This document shows, one piece after another, positions 1-8,821 of a DNA stretch of 41,660 nt. Under the pieces are notes generated by a model. That model was not told the DNA's origin and searched no databases. It was given only the letters and a program-made list of their open reading frames with translations. A program made the translations under genes and the position numbers. The DNA is from Flavobacteriales bacterium (GTDB lineage Bacteria; Bacteroidota; Bacteroidia; Flavobacteriales; Flavobacteriaceae). How positions within the stretch are numbered: position 1 is the stretch's first letter; each line of letters begins with the position of its first letter. The stretch covers positions 33,635 to 75,294 of the forward strand of contig WTJC01000046.1 in assembly GCA_011525015.1 (NCBI GenBank), in the 5' to 3' direction.

Positions 1-1216
1 CATCCCAAGTGACAAAAGCAATTTTACTGCCGTCAGGACTCCAAACAGGCATGGCTTCTGTATGTTCAAAAGAGGTCATTCTTAGGGGCTTATTATTCTT
101 AAACGACATGAGATACAATCGATTGAGTGCGGTGAAAACCATGTGTTTTTGATCAGGCGAAATCTTAGCGTCTCTCAACTGAGTGACATTGAAATAAGGG
201 TCGTCACTTATGGGGTAATTGAACTTTAGTTCTGGCCCCATAGCGAGGGTCTCTTCAACCTCGAATGGAATGAGTTCTGCAGTTTTTGAAGCGATATCTA
301 TCTTGTGAATTTGACCACCATAAGAAGCGATTAGATGTTTAGAATCTGGTGTAAAACTCATAGCAGGTAGTACGCCAAGAGGTGCGATTGATTCTTGTTC
401 GTCTCGTTGTACGGGATAGGCCAACCAGCTTTCTTCACTTGTTTTGAGGTTTCGTAAAATCAGACCGGTTTGATCATTATGACGACTACCGTAAACCAAG
501 TATTTTCCGTCTTGAGACAAGGTCGGTGTAAAGGCCGAACCGTATCTACTGGTCATTGTTGTTTTTTTGGAGGTTTTAAAGTCGTAAGTTGCCAGTTGGT
601 ATTGAGGAAGCCTTGCGTTGTATTGCCAAGCTCCTGTTCGCTGGGAAAACCAAATTTTAGACGCATCTGGACTGTAAGTAGGTTCAGAAATTTTGAGGTT
701 ATCAGGCTCGTCGATGAGCTGTACTCCATCGCCCCCATCTTTGTGGTACATATAGAGCTTGAAGTTTCTAGTGCCCTTGCTAACAGCGATGTAATTTCCG
801 TCTGGAGACCAGTCTGCGCTTTGCATATTAAAGGTGTCTCCTTTTGTAATTTGAACAGTATCTTTTTTGACGCGGTCTATTCTCCAAGCATTATTTCCTC
901 CGCTTCGGTCAGATAAAAACAAAATTTCTTCTCCGTTGGGAGCGTATTTGGGATGGGAGTCAAAGGCCAATCCTTCAGTAATTCGAGTCGCTTTTCCTCC
1001 AGAAATGGGAATTTCATATAGGTCTCCCAGAAAATCAAATACAATGTGAGTTCCTTTGGGATGCACATCGAGGGACATCCAGGTCCCCTTGTTTGATTTT
1101 ATTTCAATAAAGCGCTCTGCTTTTAGCGGTAAGCCTTTATCTTTTTTGTCTTTGTCTTGTGCGTTTGCTGAAAACACAAACGAAATGAATAGCAAAAAGA
1201 GTCCAATTTTTTTCAT
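1..1216 (-). CDS. Secreted TolB/Tricorn-type beta-propeller protein, C-terminal part beyond window
   Basis: About 405 codons are visible from an ATG at 1216 leftward; the 3' part lies outside the window. The protein starts with a signal peptide (MKKIGLFLLFISFVFSANA), then repeated WD40-like PD40 blades with motifs such as SPDGNYIAV, FLSDRSGG, SPDASKIWF and SPDGSKIAF. This is the N-terminal propeller found in TolB/Tricorn-like proteins. In Bacteroidota this propeller is often fused to an amidohydrolase (imidazolonepropionase-like) domain, but that part cannot be seen, so enzyme activity is inference. The lipoprotein gene upstream ends 37 bases before this start on the same strand, so they may be co-transcribed. 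The fold is confident; the precise function is not. Confidence 0.8.
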   Translation of the reverse strand, partial: MKKIGLFLLFISFVFSANAQDKDKKDKGLPLKAERFIEIKSNKGTWMSLDVHPKGTHIVFDFLGDLYEIPISGGKATRITEGLAFDSHPKYAPNGEEILFLSDRSGGNNAWRIDRVKKDTVQITKGDTFNMQSADWSPDGNYIAVSKGTRNFKLYMYHKDGGDGVQLIDEPDNLKISEPTYSPDASKIWFSQRTGAWQYNARLPQYQLATYDFKTSKKTTMTSRYGSAFTPTLSQDGKYLVYGSRHNDQTGLILRNLKTSEESWLAYPVQRDEQESIAPLGVLPAMSFTPDSKHLIASYGGQIHKIDIASKTAELIPFEVEETLAMGPELKFNYPISDDPYFNVTQLRDAKISPDQKHMVFTALNRLYLMSFKNNKPLRMTSFEHTEAMPVWSPDGSKIAFVTWD

Positions 1217-1253
1217 GGATGTAGTGTTTTAGTAGGAGTAAAAAGTACAAATT

Positions 1254-1928
1254 TTATTTGTCAGTATAAGTGTACCAATATTTAGCTCTGACAAAGGCCT
1301 TATCTTGATCAAACATATAACTGCTTCTTTTCGAGGGCACCCAAACGCCCTTGCTTTGGGTCATTTTTTCATTGTGAATAATGCTTTTTCTACCGTTGTG
1401 CAACAAGTCGTAGCCTTCAACCAAGCCACTATTTTTGTTGATAAAGAGCTTCCAAATATCATTGGAATTGTCGTCGAACACAATTTGTAACTGATAACAT
1501 TTTTGGTCGAAAAAAACACTGTCCTTAAGACGAGAGATCTTTGCTTTTTCGTCTTTGAATACGTGGGGCTGGTAGAGCACAAATCGCGAGGTATATACGG
1601 CTGTTTCAAAGGCCTTAATTTGCGCTTCGCTGTAATTGTTTTCGTCAGAAGTAAAAATGCGATTGACCCTCATTTCAAAGGTTTGTTGCGAAGGGGTGTT
1701 TAGGCGTTCTATTTGATACCAAAAGGGTTTGGAGTGAAATCCGTGCAGTTCTATTTGCGTTTTTTCAAGGCTGCCGTCAGCGAGAAACAAACTTGTTTTT
1801 TTCTCAAAACGCAAGCTGTCCTGATCGCTTAAAATACCTGTGGAAACTATGGCATCTTCAAGAATGGAGTCAGCGCTTTTTTGACAGGACACAAAGAGCA
1901 ATATTAGCAGCGGAAGAAGAGATTTCAT
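1254..1928 (-). CDS. Putative lipoprotein of unknown function
   Basis: The frame is open further upstream, but I take the ATG at 1928 because it gives a classic lipoprotein signal (MKSLLPLLILLFVSC, lipobox LFVSC) and a 224-residue protein. The longer reading would add 43 residues with no signal sequence and run into the divergent amidase gene. The mature part is hydrophilic, with alternating beta-type segments and a C-terminal WVPSKRSSYMF...YWYTYTDK stretch. It recalls the periplasmic lipoproteins of flavobacteria grouped with DUF6503-like or LolA-like folds, but I cannot place it firmly. It is divergent from the amidase with only 40 bases between starts, and upstream of the beta-propeller gene on the same strand. 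Confidence 0.7.
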   Translation of the reverse strand: MKSLLPLLILLFVSCQKSADSILEDAIVSTGILSDQDSLRFEKKTSLFLADGSLEKTQIELHGFHSKPFWYQIERLNTPSQQTFEMRVNRIFTSDENNYSEAQIKAFETAVYTSRFVLYQPHVFKDEKAKISRLKDSVFFDQKCYQLQIVFDDNSNDIWKLFINKNSGLVEGYDLLHNGRKSIIHNEKMTQSKGVWVPSKRSSYMFDQDKAFVRAKYWYTYTDK

Positions 1929-1968
1929 TTTAAAACTTAACTTTAATACAACTTTAAAATTAACCATT

Positions 1969-3531
1969 GTGAGAAAATTGAAAATCTTTTTTGTGCTTCT
2001 TGGCTTGAGCGGCTTTCTCTCCTGTGAAACAAACCAAATTGCAAGCTCTAAACTCATGGAGATCGATGTCGAAGGATTATCTAAGGCCTATCTCGCTAAA
2101 GAACTAACCGTAAAAGAAGTGTTGCAATTTTATGTAGATAGAATGAATACTGTAGACAAGCAAGGCCCAGAACTCAATTCTATAATTGCATTGCATCCAA
2201 ATATCTGGAATCGAGCTGAAGAATTAGATGCAGAATTGGCTGCTGGAAAATGGAGAGGCCCTCTTCACGGAATACCCGTTCTGATTAAAGACAATATCGA
2301 CATTGCTGGAATGCCTACTACGGCTGGATCTCGTGCAATGAAAAACGCTTACCCAGAACAAAGTAGTTTTTTAATCACTCAATTAGAGGAGGCTGGAGCA
2401 CTCATTATGGGCAAAACCAATTTGAGTGAATGGGCAAATTTTAGAGGGCGAAATTCATCAAGCGGATGGAGCGGCATTGGTGGACAAACCAAAAACCCAT
2501 ATGTGCTTAATCGTACACCATGTGGTTCGAGTTCAGGTTCTGGAGTAGCCATAGCTGCAAATTTGGCGGTCTTGGCAGTGGGAACCGAAACCAACGGCTC
2601 AATAGTTTGCCCTTGCTCTGTGAATGGTATAGTTGGTATAAAACCAACTGTAGGTCTTGTGAGTCGTCAAGGAATCATCCCGATAAGCGAAACACAAGAT
2701 ACGGCTGGCCCAATGACCAGAACCGTGGCAGATGCCGTCTACATGCTTGAAGCGATGAAAGGCAAAGACAAGCGCGACTCAAAAACATTGAATTCCCCAG
2801 CGGAACAAGACTTGACAGCACACTTAAAAAAAGGGGGTCTAAAAGGAAAACGTATAGGGGTTTATTTTGCACGACAAGGCAGGTATACACAAATGGACAG
2901 TCTGTTTCAGTCTGCTCTTGAAACCCTAAAATCCTTAGGGGCTGAACTGGTTGATATCGATGAGATTACCTCATCAAAAACCTCCTCATTTTCATTTCAA
3001 GTGATGATACATGAATATAAAGACGGTTTAGAAGCTTATTTTAATTCAAATCCAAATGGAGTAGAATCTTTAGAAGCACTGATCGCATTCAATGAGAAAG
3101 ACAGCGTTGAAACCACATTTTATGGGCAACAATATTTAGAAATGGCTCAAGAGTCTGGAGGTAAAAATGCTGAAACCTATAAAATAGCATTAGACAGCTT
3201 AAATCATTACAGCAAAACAGAGGGATTAGACAAGGTGATGAAAGCGTATAATTTAGACGCCATTGTATCTCCGACTCGCAGCCCTGCATGGGTTATCGAT
3301 AGAGTAAGTGGAGATTCTGGTGGTTATGGTATTTCATCTTCGTCTTTTGCGGCCTGGTCTGGATACCCTTCTATAACGGTGCCCATGGGAGCTATTCACG
3401 GCCTACCTGTCGGATTGAGCTTCTTTTCTGAAGCTTGGTCTGAGGCGAAGCTTATCGAAATAGCATACGACTACGAACAATCATCCTTAAAACGCGAACT
3501 CCCTATGTTTATTGGAAATTTGGAGTATTAA
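1969..3531 (+). CDS. Amidase-signature-family lipoprotein
   Basis: A 520-residue amidase-signature hydrolase. The GTG start at 1969 is chosen because it yields a lipoprotein signal (MRKLKIFFVLLGLSGFLSC); starting at the later ATG (MEIDVEG) would lose it. The catalytic elements are visible: Lys in PVLIKDNID, the Gly/Ser-rich CGSSSGSGVAIAANL segment with the cis-Ser, and the nucleophile region TETNGSIVCPCSVNGIVGIKPT. Family members hydrolyse C-N amide bonds; the substrate cannot be read from sequence, and the tRNA-dependent GatA role is unlikely given the secreted location. In GatA-type enzymes the nucleophile segment is usually GSDTGGSIR; here it reads GTETNGSIV, as in many exported Bacteroidota homologues. 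Confidence 0.9.
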   Translation: MRKLKIFFVLLGLSGFLSCETNQIASSKLMEIDVEGLSKAYLAKELTVKEVLQFYVDRMNTVDKQGPELNSIIALHPNIWNRAEELDAELAAGKWRGPLHGIPVLIKDNIDIAGMPTTAGSRAMKNAYPEQSSFLITQLEEAGALIMGKTNLSEWANFRGRNSSSGWSGIGGQTKNPYVLNRTPCGSSSGSGVAIAANLAVLAVGTETNGSIVCPCSVNGIVGIKPTVGLVSRQGIIPISETQDTAGPMTRTVADAVYMLEAMKGKDKRDSKTLNSPAEQDLTAHLKKGGLKGKRIGVYFARQGRYTQMDSLFQSALETLKSLGAELVDIDEITSSKTSSFSFQVMIHEYKDGLEAYFNSNPNGVESLEALIAFNEKDSVETTFYGQQYLEMAQESGGKNAETYKIALDSLNHYSKTEGLDKVMKAYNLDAIVSPTRSPAWVIDRVSGDSGGYGISSSSFAAWSGYPSITVPMGAIHGLPVGLSFFSEAWSEAKLIEIAYDYEQSSLKRELPMFIGNLEY

Positions 3532-3543
3532 TGACTATCTTGC
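3512..3543 (+). promoter_or_regulatory. Candidate promoter for the Crp/Fnr-type gene
   Basis: TTG at 3512-3514 and TATCTTGC at 3536-3543 are 21 bases apart. This fits the Bacteroidota -33/-7 layout (TTG...TAnnTTTG) with two changes in the -7 box. It overlaps the end of the amidase gene and would give a leader of roughly 13 bases. Prediction only. Confidence 0.35.
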
Positions 3544-3561
3544 AAGACAAAAATTTTTACA

Positions 3562-4158
3562 GTGCCTTTACAGACCTATTACAGTGTTCTCGATCAATTT
3601 TTAAAAGACAATAACTTATCATTGACTCAAGATGAGCTTAAAAAGTTCATTTCGTATTTCACGGTAGAGAAGTTCAAGAAAAAGGAACACCTGGTTGTGG
3701 TAGGTCAAAACTCCAGTAATTATTTCGTTTTACAAGGAGGGCTTCGCATGTATTATATCGACGAAAAAGAACACGAGTACAATTTGAAATTTGCTTTTGA
3801 GGGATGGTGGATTGGCGATGTTGTTAGTTATATCAACCTCACGGGTGCAGAGTATTTGGTTCAGGCTATGGAGGAGACTATAGTCATTGGAATTACTCGT
3901 AAATCTCAATTCGAAATGTTTGAGGAATTTCCTCAAATTAAGGATGTATATATCAGTGAATTAGAAAGGGCTTTGGTTTGGACTTTTCAGCGGATATTAG
4001 ACTCTACTAAAAATACCGCAAATGAACGTTTTATGAATTTCATGAAAACCTATCCAAACTTCATCAATAGAATTTCCGATGCCAATATTGCCTCATTTAT
4101 TGGAGTGAGCCCTGAGTATTACAGCAAGTTGAAAAAAACCTACCTTCTCAAAGGTTAA
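3562..4158 (+). CDS. Crp/Fnr-family transcriptional regulator
   Basis: 198 residues from a GTG start; there is no ATG near the expected N-terminus, and the next Met would cut the sensor domain. Residues about 30-120 form a cyclic-nucleotide-binding-type beta-roll (LVVVGQNSSNYFVLQGGLRMYY, then FEGWWIGDVVSY). A dimerisation helix follows (ISELERALVWTFQRI) and then a helix-turn-helix (DANIASFIGVSPEYYSKLKK). There is no cysteine cluster for an Fe-S centre, so an FNR-like oxygen sensor is unlikely; the ligand is unknown. Many flavobacteria carry short regulators of this type. It sits 7 bases before the SH3-type protein gene, so the two are probably one transcript. Confidence 0.88.
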   Translation: MPLQTYYSVLDQFLKDNNLSLTQDELKKFISYFTVEKFKKKEHLVVVGQNSSNYFVLQGGLRMYYIDEKEHEYNLKFAFEGWWIGDVVSYINLTGAEYLVQAMEETIVIGITRKSQFEMFEEFPQIKDVYISELERALVWTFQRILDSTKNTANERFMNFMKTYPNFINRISDANIASFIGVSPEYYSKLKKTYLLKG

Positions 4159-4165
4159 GCTTCAG

Positions 4166-5275
4166 ATGAAAAGCCTACAGCTTCTTTTTTTAGTGCTGTT
4201 AACTAACCCTTTGGTTCAAGGGCAAGATCTTGATGTACATCATTACACAGTTGCAAAAAGCGGATTAAACGTAAGAGTCATGCCTAAGTTAGGGATGCCT
4301 AAGGTCACAACGCTTTCATACCTGACAGAGGTTAAGATTATCGCAGAAACAGGGGTTGAGTTAAGTATTCAAGATGAGGGTAAAACGCTCAGCGGACAGT
4401 GGATTGAAATTCAATTTAAAGATGAAAACTACCGTACAAAGAGTGGTTTTGTGTTTGATCAGTTTGTAAAATCTATTTCATTTGGAACTTCTGCTCCAAA
4501 AGGAACACTTCAAATTGCGCACCTTTCTAAGGCACATTTTGATTTTTTAACGCAGCATTTAAGCTTGGAGACCCTAATAGATTATGATGAATATCAGCGC
4601 CTTATTCGTCAAGAAGATGAAGATCAAATAGACTTATATGTAAAAGCCCGTAACTTAAAGAAACAATTTAACAAGGAATTCAGCAAAGTTAATCCCTTGA
4701 ACGTCGAAAAATTACTACGAGAACTCAGGGATTTTGAGAAAAAAGAAATTTTAGGTGTTTACAGCTCCTGTATTGCTGAATGTACAATGTATTCAATGGA
4801 ACTGCGCACATCTGATTTTTTAAATCAATCCAATGAAGATCGAGAGCGCATCTTTTTTTCTATCCTCAAAGAATTAGCTCCCAGCGGAGATTTGAAAGGA
4901 AGCTATCACCCTGCTTGGACCACTGCAGTTTGTGATTACGCAGGATACAGTAAGTTAGGGAATAGAATGATCTATAATAATATGAAGAAAATGAAAGCTT
5001 ATCTATCTGAGTATTCTGAATCTCAGGAAGATCTAAGCTATAAAATACTTAAAACCTTGAGGAATACTATAATTCGCCAGTTAAGTATGCGAGCCTATGG
5101 ATCAACTCAAGAGAAAGTTGTAGCCGAATTAGACGATATGTTGAGTGACGATGTATTGTTCGAAGGTGAGTTTTATCACGTTAAAGAAGCAAAGGCTAGA
5201 GTTAAAGTTGGTATCGTCAACAACAGAAATATAGAATTCGCCTGTGCTACGAACAGATGCACGGTTTGCTTCTAA
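4166..5275 (+). CDS. Secreted SH3b-like protein with six cysteines, unknown function
   Basis: 369 residues with a signal peptide (cleavage near Gly19-Gln20). Residues about 25-105 look like a bacterial SH3 domain (SGLNVRVMPKLG...GQWIEIQF...KSGFVFDQFV). The rest, about 110-369, is mostly helical and I do not recognise it. The mature protein carries Cys202, Cys206, Cys256, Cys360, Cys365 and Cys368: CxxxC in the middle and CxxxxCxxC at the extreme C-terminus. Six cysteines in an exported protein suggest disulfides or metal binding, but this is inference. It starts 7 bases after the Crp/Fnr-type gene and is followed by 75 bases before the symporter. SH3b domains often bind cell-wall or protein ligands; no catalytic domain was recognised. 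Confidence 0.75.
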   Translation: MKSLQLLFLVLLTNPLVQGQDLDVHHYTVAKSGLNVRVMPKLGMPKVTTLSYLTEVKIIAETGVELSIQDEGKTLSGQWIEIQFKDENYRTKSGFVFDQFVKSISFGTSAPKGTLQIAHLSKAHFDFLTQHLSLETLIDYDEYQRLIRQEDEDQIDLYVKARNLKKQFNKEFSKVNPLNVEKLLRELRDFEKKEILGVYSSCIAECTMYSMELRTSDFLNQSNEDRERIFFSILKELAPSGDLKGSYHPAWTTAVCDYAGYSKLGNRMIYNNMKKMKAYLSEYSESQEDLSYKILKTLRNTIIRQLSMRAYGSTQEKVVAELDDMLSDDVLFEGEFYHVKEAKARVKVGIVNNRNIEFACATNRCTVCF

Positions 5276-5350
5276 GGCTAATTTGTTTGCGTTTTCTGAG
5301 TAGAATTCACTTTCTTTCTTATTTTAGAGCTCACAACTAACGCAATAAAC

Positions 5351-7126
5351 ATGGAAATTTCTTCTTTAGACTATGCCATTATATTTGGATTTTTCACCTT
5401 GGTTTTAGTCATTGGACTGATCGCTTCTAAAACCTCAGGAAAAAACACATCTGAATTCTTTTTATCTGGACGAAATATGCCTTGGTGGCTTTTGGGATTC
5501 TCCATGGTGGCCACAACCTTTTCAACAGACACACCCAACTTGGTGACAGATATTGTCCGCACAAACGGTGTCTCTGGAAACTGGGTGTGGTGGGCCTTCT
5601 TACTTACTGGATTACTCACGGTATTTGTATATGCCAGACTTTGGCGTAAGTCGAATGTCACTACTGATATTGAGTTTTACGAGTTGAGATATAGCGGTAA
5701 GAGTGCGCGTTTTCTAAGATGGTTTAGAGCAGTATACTTAGGTTTAGCCTTTAACGTATTAGCGATGGCAGGTGTAACACTTGCTGCGATTAAAATAGGT
5801 CAAGTGATGTTAGGCGTTTCGCCTATGACCATTGTTGCTATTGCCGGAACAATCACTGTGCTTTTCAGCACCTTCGGTGGATTTAAGGGGGTTATTTACA
5901 CCGACTTTTTACTGTTCATCGTAGCGATGATCGGCGCCTTTGGAGCGGCTATTTATTTGATTAATTTACCAGAGGTTGGTGGTTTAGAACAATTGCTTTC
6001 TCACGCAGAGGTAAAAGGCAAGCTCGATTTGATTCCGAGTTTTGACGATAAAGATGCATTCATCGCTATTTTGATTATTCCTTTAGCTGTGCAGTGGTGG
6101 AGTGCCTGGTATCCTGGTGCCGAACCTGGAGGTGGAGGTTATGTCGCACAGCGAATGCTGGCTGCTAAAGACGAAACCCATGCGATAAAGGCGACTTTTT
6201 TCTTTAACATCATGCATTACGCACTAAGGCCTTGGCCATGGATTTTGGTAGCCTTAGCCTCATTGGTGCTCTACCCAGATATCGCTTCAATTCAACAGGC
6301 CTTTCCTCAGGTAGACGCTTCTAAACTCGGAAACGATTTGGCTTATTCTGCAATGCTCACCAAACTTCCTGCAGGTCTTTTAGGCATTGTTTTGGCCTCA
6401 CTAGGAGCAGCCTATATGTCAACATTATCTTCTCATCTCAACTGGGGATCTTCTTACATCGTGAATGACTTTTACAAGCAACAAATCAATCCAAATGCAA
6501 GCGAAAAGCAGCTTGTTTTAGTGGGACGTATTTCTACGGTTTTACTAATGGTCTTAAGTAGCTTTTTCGCCTTACAAATGCAAAATGCAAAGCAGCTGTT
6601 CGATATCATTTTGATGTTTGGAGCAGGTAGTGGTTTGATTTTTATCTTGAGATGGTTTTGGTGGCGTATTAATACATGGAGTGAAATTACAGCCATGGTA
6701 GTCTCTGGAGTAGTGTCTATTTTAATCAGTTTCACGGCTATAGGCCCGGCTTTATTTGGAGCGGATGGTTTTTTTGACTCTTGGTTTCAATTTCCTTTCG
6801 TTGTAATTGTGACGACAATTGCCTGGCTGGCAGTTACCTTTTTAACGCCTGCTGAAGATCATGAGGTTTTACAAGAATTCGTGACAAAAATAAATCCAGG
6901 AGGACCTGGCTGGAAACGATTCAACGCTCCTTCAACAGAGTCTTGGAATGTGCCTAAAGGCATCATGGCCATGTTGTCAGGATGTGTAATGGTTTACGCC
7001 GTGCTCTTTTCTGTAGGTAACTTCATTTACGGAAAGAACGTACAGGGGCTCATTCTATTTGTGGTCGCTTTGTTGAGCGGATACGTGCTCTCTCGTGCTT
7101 GGAAGCAGATGCAAGGTTTATTCTAA
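5351..7126 (+). CDS. Sodium:solute symporter (SSS family)
   Basis: 591 residues, largely hydrophobic, with about 13-14 membrane segments beginning at LDYAIIFGFFTLVLVIGLIA. Diagnostic SSS features are the TSGKNTSEFFLSGRNMPWWLLGFSMVATTFSTDTP segment after the first helix, the AYMSTLSSHLNWGSSYIVNDFY segment near residue 355-380, and the overall length. It should use the sodium gradient to import a small organic solute; sugar, sialic acid and other substrates are all possible and sequence alone does not decide. It stands alone, and its TAA overlaps the ribE TAG on the other strand (convergent stop codons at 7123-7126). Confidence 0.92.
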   Translation: MEISSLDYAIIFGFFTLVLVIGLIASKTSGKNTSEFFLSGRNMPWWLLGFSMVATTFSTDTPNLVTDIVRTNGVSGNWVWWAFLLTGLLTVFVYARLWRKSNVTTDIEFYELRYSGKSARFLRWFRAVYLGLAFNVLAMAGVTLAAIKIGQVMLGVSPMTIVAIAGTITVLFSTFGGFKGVIYTDFLLFIVAMIGAFGAAIYLINLPEVGGLEQLLSHAEVKGKLDLIPSFDDKDAFIAILIIPLAVQWWSAWYPGAEPGGGGYVAQRMLAAKDETHAIKATFFFNIMHYALRPWPWILVALASLVLYPDIASIQQAFPQVDASKLGNDLAYSAMLTKLPAGLLGIVLASLGAAYMSTLSSHLNWGSSYIVNDFYKQQINPNASEKQLVLVGRISTVLLMVLSSFFALQMQNAKQLFDIILMFGAGSGLIFILRWFWWRINTWSEITAMVVSGVVSILISFTAIGPALFGADGFFDSWFQFPFVVIVTTIAWLAVTFLTPAEDHEVLQEFVTKINPGGPGWKRFNAPSTESWNVPKGIMAMLSGCVMVYAVLFSVGNFIYGKNVQGLILFVVALLSGYVLSRAWKQMQGLF

Positions 7127-7719
7127 ATCTTACCTTGTTGCTTTAAGATTTTGTGAATGTATTTTCCAATAACATCGAACTCGATGTTCACCACGTCTGA
7201 GGGTTGATAACGTTGAAACCGCGTATGCTCATAAGTATATGGAATAATAGCTACAGAAAATTCTTTTTCCATTGAATCTACGACGGTAAGGCTGACTCCA
7301 TCCACAGTGATAGATCCTTTTTCTACGGTGATGAACTCTGGTACATCTTCAAATTGAAATCGAAACTCCCAGCTTCCGTCTTGGTTAGAAACATGTGAGC
7401 AAACGGCAGTGGTATCTACATGCCCTTGCACCATGTGTCCGTCAAGTCGCGCATTCATCAGCATGGCGCGCTCAAGGTTCACAAAATCTCCTTGTTTGAG
7501 GTGATTGAGATTTGTTTTTTGAAGGGTTTCTTCAATGGCGGTGACTTTGTAGAGGTCTTTATCGATGTCGACAACGGTTAAGCAAACACCGTTGTGCGCA
7601 ACACTTTGATCGATCTTCAATTCTGAAGTAATCTTCGATTTGACCCATAAATCTAGATTGCTCTGATTTTTTTCGAGCTGAACAATTTCTCCTAAGGTTT
7701 CGATGATTCCTGTAAACAT
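7123..7719 (-). CDS. ribE: Riboflavin synthase, alpha chain
   Basis: 198 residues, the usual length. It joins two 6,7-dimethyl-8-ribityllumazine molecules to give riboflavin and a pyrimidinedione that is recycled, the last step of vitamin B2 synthesis in the cytosol. The N-terminus MFTGIIETLG and the duplicated barrel are diagnostic: N-barrel NGVCLTVVDI, linker MLMNARLDGHMVQGHVD, C-barrel DGVSLTVVDS. The duplicated GV(C/S)LTVVD motifs mark the two lumazine-binding halves. It diverges from pdxA, with 45 bases between starts. I see no FMN-riboswitch-like structure in that short space. Confidence 0.96.
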   Translation of the reverse strand: MFTGIIETLGEIVQLEKNQSNLDLWVKSKITSELKIDQSVAHNGVCLTVVDIDKDLYKVTAIEETLQKTNLNHLKQGDFVNLERAMLMNARLDGHMVQGHVDTTAVCSHVSNQDGSWEFRFQFEDVPEFITVEKGSITVDGVSLTVVDSMEKEFSVAIIPYTYEHTRFQRYQPSDVVNIEFDVIGKYIHKILKQQGKI

Positions 7720-7767
7720 AGCAGTTTTAAAAATGGTACTTTTGAATAAGATAAAGATACTGCTATG
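7717..7767. promoter_or_regulatory. Divergent ribE/pdxA promoter region with inverted repeat over both start codons
   Basis: CATAGCAGT at 7717-7725 and its exact reverse complement ACTGCTATG at 7759-7767 face each other. The outer bases are the ATG of ribE (7719-7717) and of pdxA (7765-7767). Between the arms lie two candidate -7 boxes: TACTTTTG at 7737-7744 for pdxA (perfect TAnnTTTG) and TATCTTTA at 7759-7752 on the minus strand for ribE. Predicted leaders are about 15 and 25 bases. The repeat may be an operator, or a matching translation-initiation context; the sequence cannot tell. Confidence 0.5.
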
Positions 7768-8793
7768 AAAACAGACTCGCCTTTAAAATTGGGAATTTCT
7801 GTAGGTGATTTGAATGGAGTGGGATGTGAGGTTGCACTGAAGTCTTTTATGGATAAGCGAATGCTAGAGTTCTGTACACCTATATTTTTTGCATCCAACA
7901 AAATTATAGCCGATCAAAAAAAGGCGCTTGAGTTGCACGTGCCCTTTCAAGGAATACGCGATTTAAACCGCTTAGAGCGTTCTAAAATAAACGTCTTTAA
8001 TTGTATTAGAGATGAACACGAGTTGTCGTTTGGAGCTTCTACGCCTGAATCGGGCAACCTTGCCAAAGCTTCGCTTCAAGCGGCAGTTAAAGCCTTGAAA
8101 GAAAAGAAAATAGACGCGCTTGTTACTGCCCCAATTAACAAGAGTAATATACAGGCGGAGGATTTTAGTTTTCCTGGTCATACGGATTATCTCGCCCAAG
8201 AATTAGAAGGAAATGCCCTTATGTTTATGGTCTCTGGCCAACTTAGAGTGGGTTTGCTCACCGACCATGTCGGTGTAGGTGAGGTTCCAAAATTGATCGA
8301 TTCGGCCTTAATTGCTTCAAAGGTGAAAACCATGAGTTTGTCGCTACAGCAGGATTTCGGCATCGGAAAACCCAAAATTGCGGTTTTGGGAATCAACCCG
8401 CATAGTGGAGATAACGGAACTATAGGCACAGAAGACGAACAGATCTTAAAGCCTTCGATTAAAAAATTATTTCAAGAAGGGCAGCTCGTATTTGGACCTT
8501 TTTCTGCAGATAGCTTTTTTACAAACGGTAAACACTTGAAGTACGATGCGGTTTTGGCGGCTTACCACGATCAAGGTCTTATCCCTTTTAAAACCCTTTC
8601 ATTCGGGCAGGGTGTAAACTTTACAGCAGGGCTAAGCGGCGTAAGAACTTCTCCTGACCATGGAACGGCCTACGATATTGCCGGTAAAAACACTGCTGAT
8701 GAAAGCTCATTTAAAGAGGCGGTTTATACGGCTATTGATATTTATCGCAACAGGCTGCGCTTTAAAGAATTTAACAGGGTTAAAGCCCAATAA
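7765..8793 (+). CDS. pdxA: 4-hydroxythreonine-4-phosphate dehydrogenase
   Basis: 342 residues. It oxidises 4-phosphohydroxy-L-threonine with NAD(P)+; the product decarboxylates and enters pyridoxine-5-phosphate synthesis (DXP-dependent vitamin B6 route). The divalent-metal histidines expected for the family are present: His168 (LTDHVG), His213 (INPHSGD) and His268 (AAYHDQGLIPFK). The substrate-binding His139-Thr140 lies in PGHTDYL. The N-terminal KLGISVGDLNGVGCEV motif replaces the more common GDPAGIGPE, as I would expect in Bacteroidota homologues. It is divergent from ribE and followed by yceD after 89 bases that contain a good promoter. Confidence 0.96.
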   Translation: MKTDSPLKLGISVGDLNGVGCEVALKSFMDKRMLEFCTPIFFASNKIIADQKKALELHVPFQGIRDLNRLERSKINVFNCIRDEHELSFGASTPESGNLAKASLQAAVKALKEKKIDALVTAPINKSNIQAEDFSFPGHTDYLAQELEGNALMFMVSGQLRVGLLTDHVGVGEVPKLIDSALIASKVKTMSLSLQQDFGIGKPKIAVLGINPHSGDNGTIGTEDEQILKPSIKKLFQEGQLVFGPFSADSFFTNGKHLKYDAVLAAYHDQGLIPFKTLSFGQGVNFTAGLSGVRTSPDHGTAYDIAGKNTADESSFKEAVYTAIDIYRNRLRFKEFNRVKAQ

Positions 8794-8821
8794 GTCGCTT
8801 AGATTATATTCAGCGAATAAC

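Noticed and set aside
470-916. 148-codon rightward frame
   Set aside because: It lies wholly antisense to the beta-propeller gene, whose signal peptide and PD40 blades are clear; its translation has no recognisable domain.
1929-2057. 43-residue N-terminal extension of the small lipoprotein
   Set aside because: It would run into the divergent amidase gene and hide a textbook lipoprotein signal that starts at the ATG at 1928.
7690-7770. FMN riboswitch upstream of ribE
   Set aside because: The 45-base divergent space is far too short for the aptamer, and none of its conserved segments is seen.
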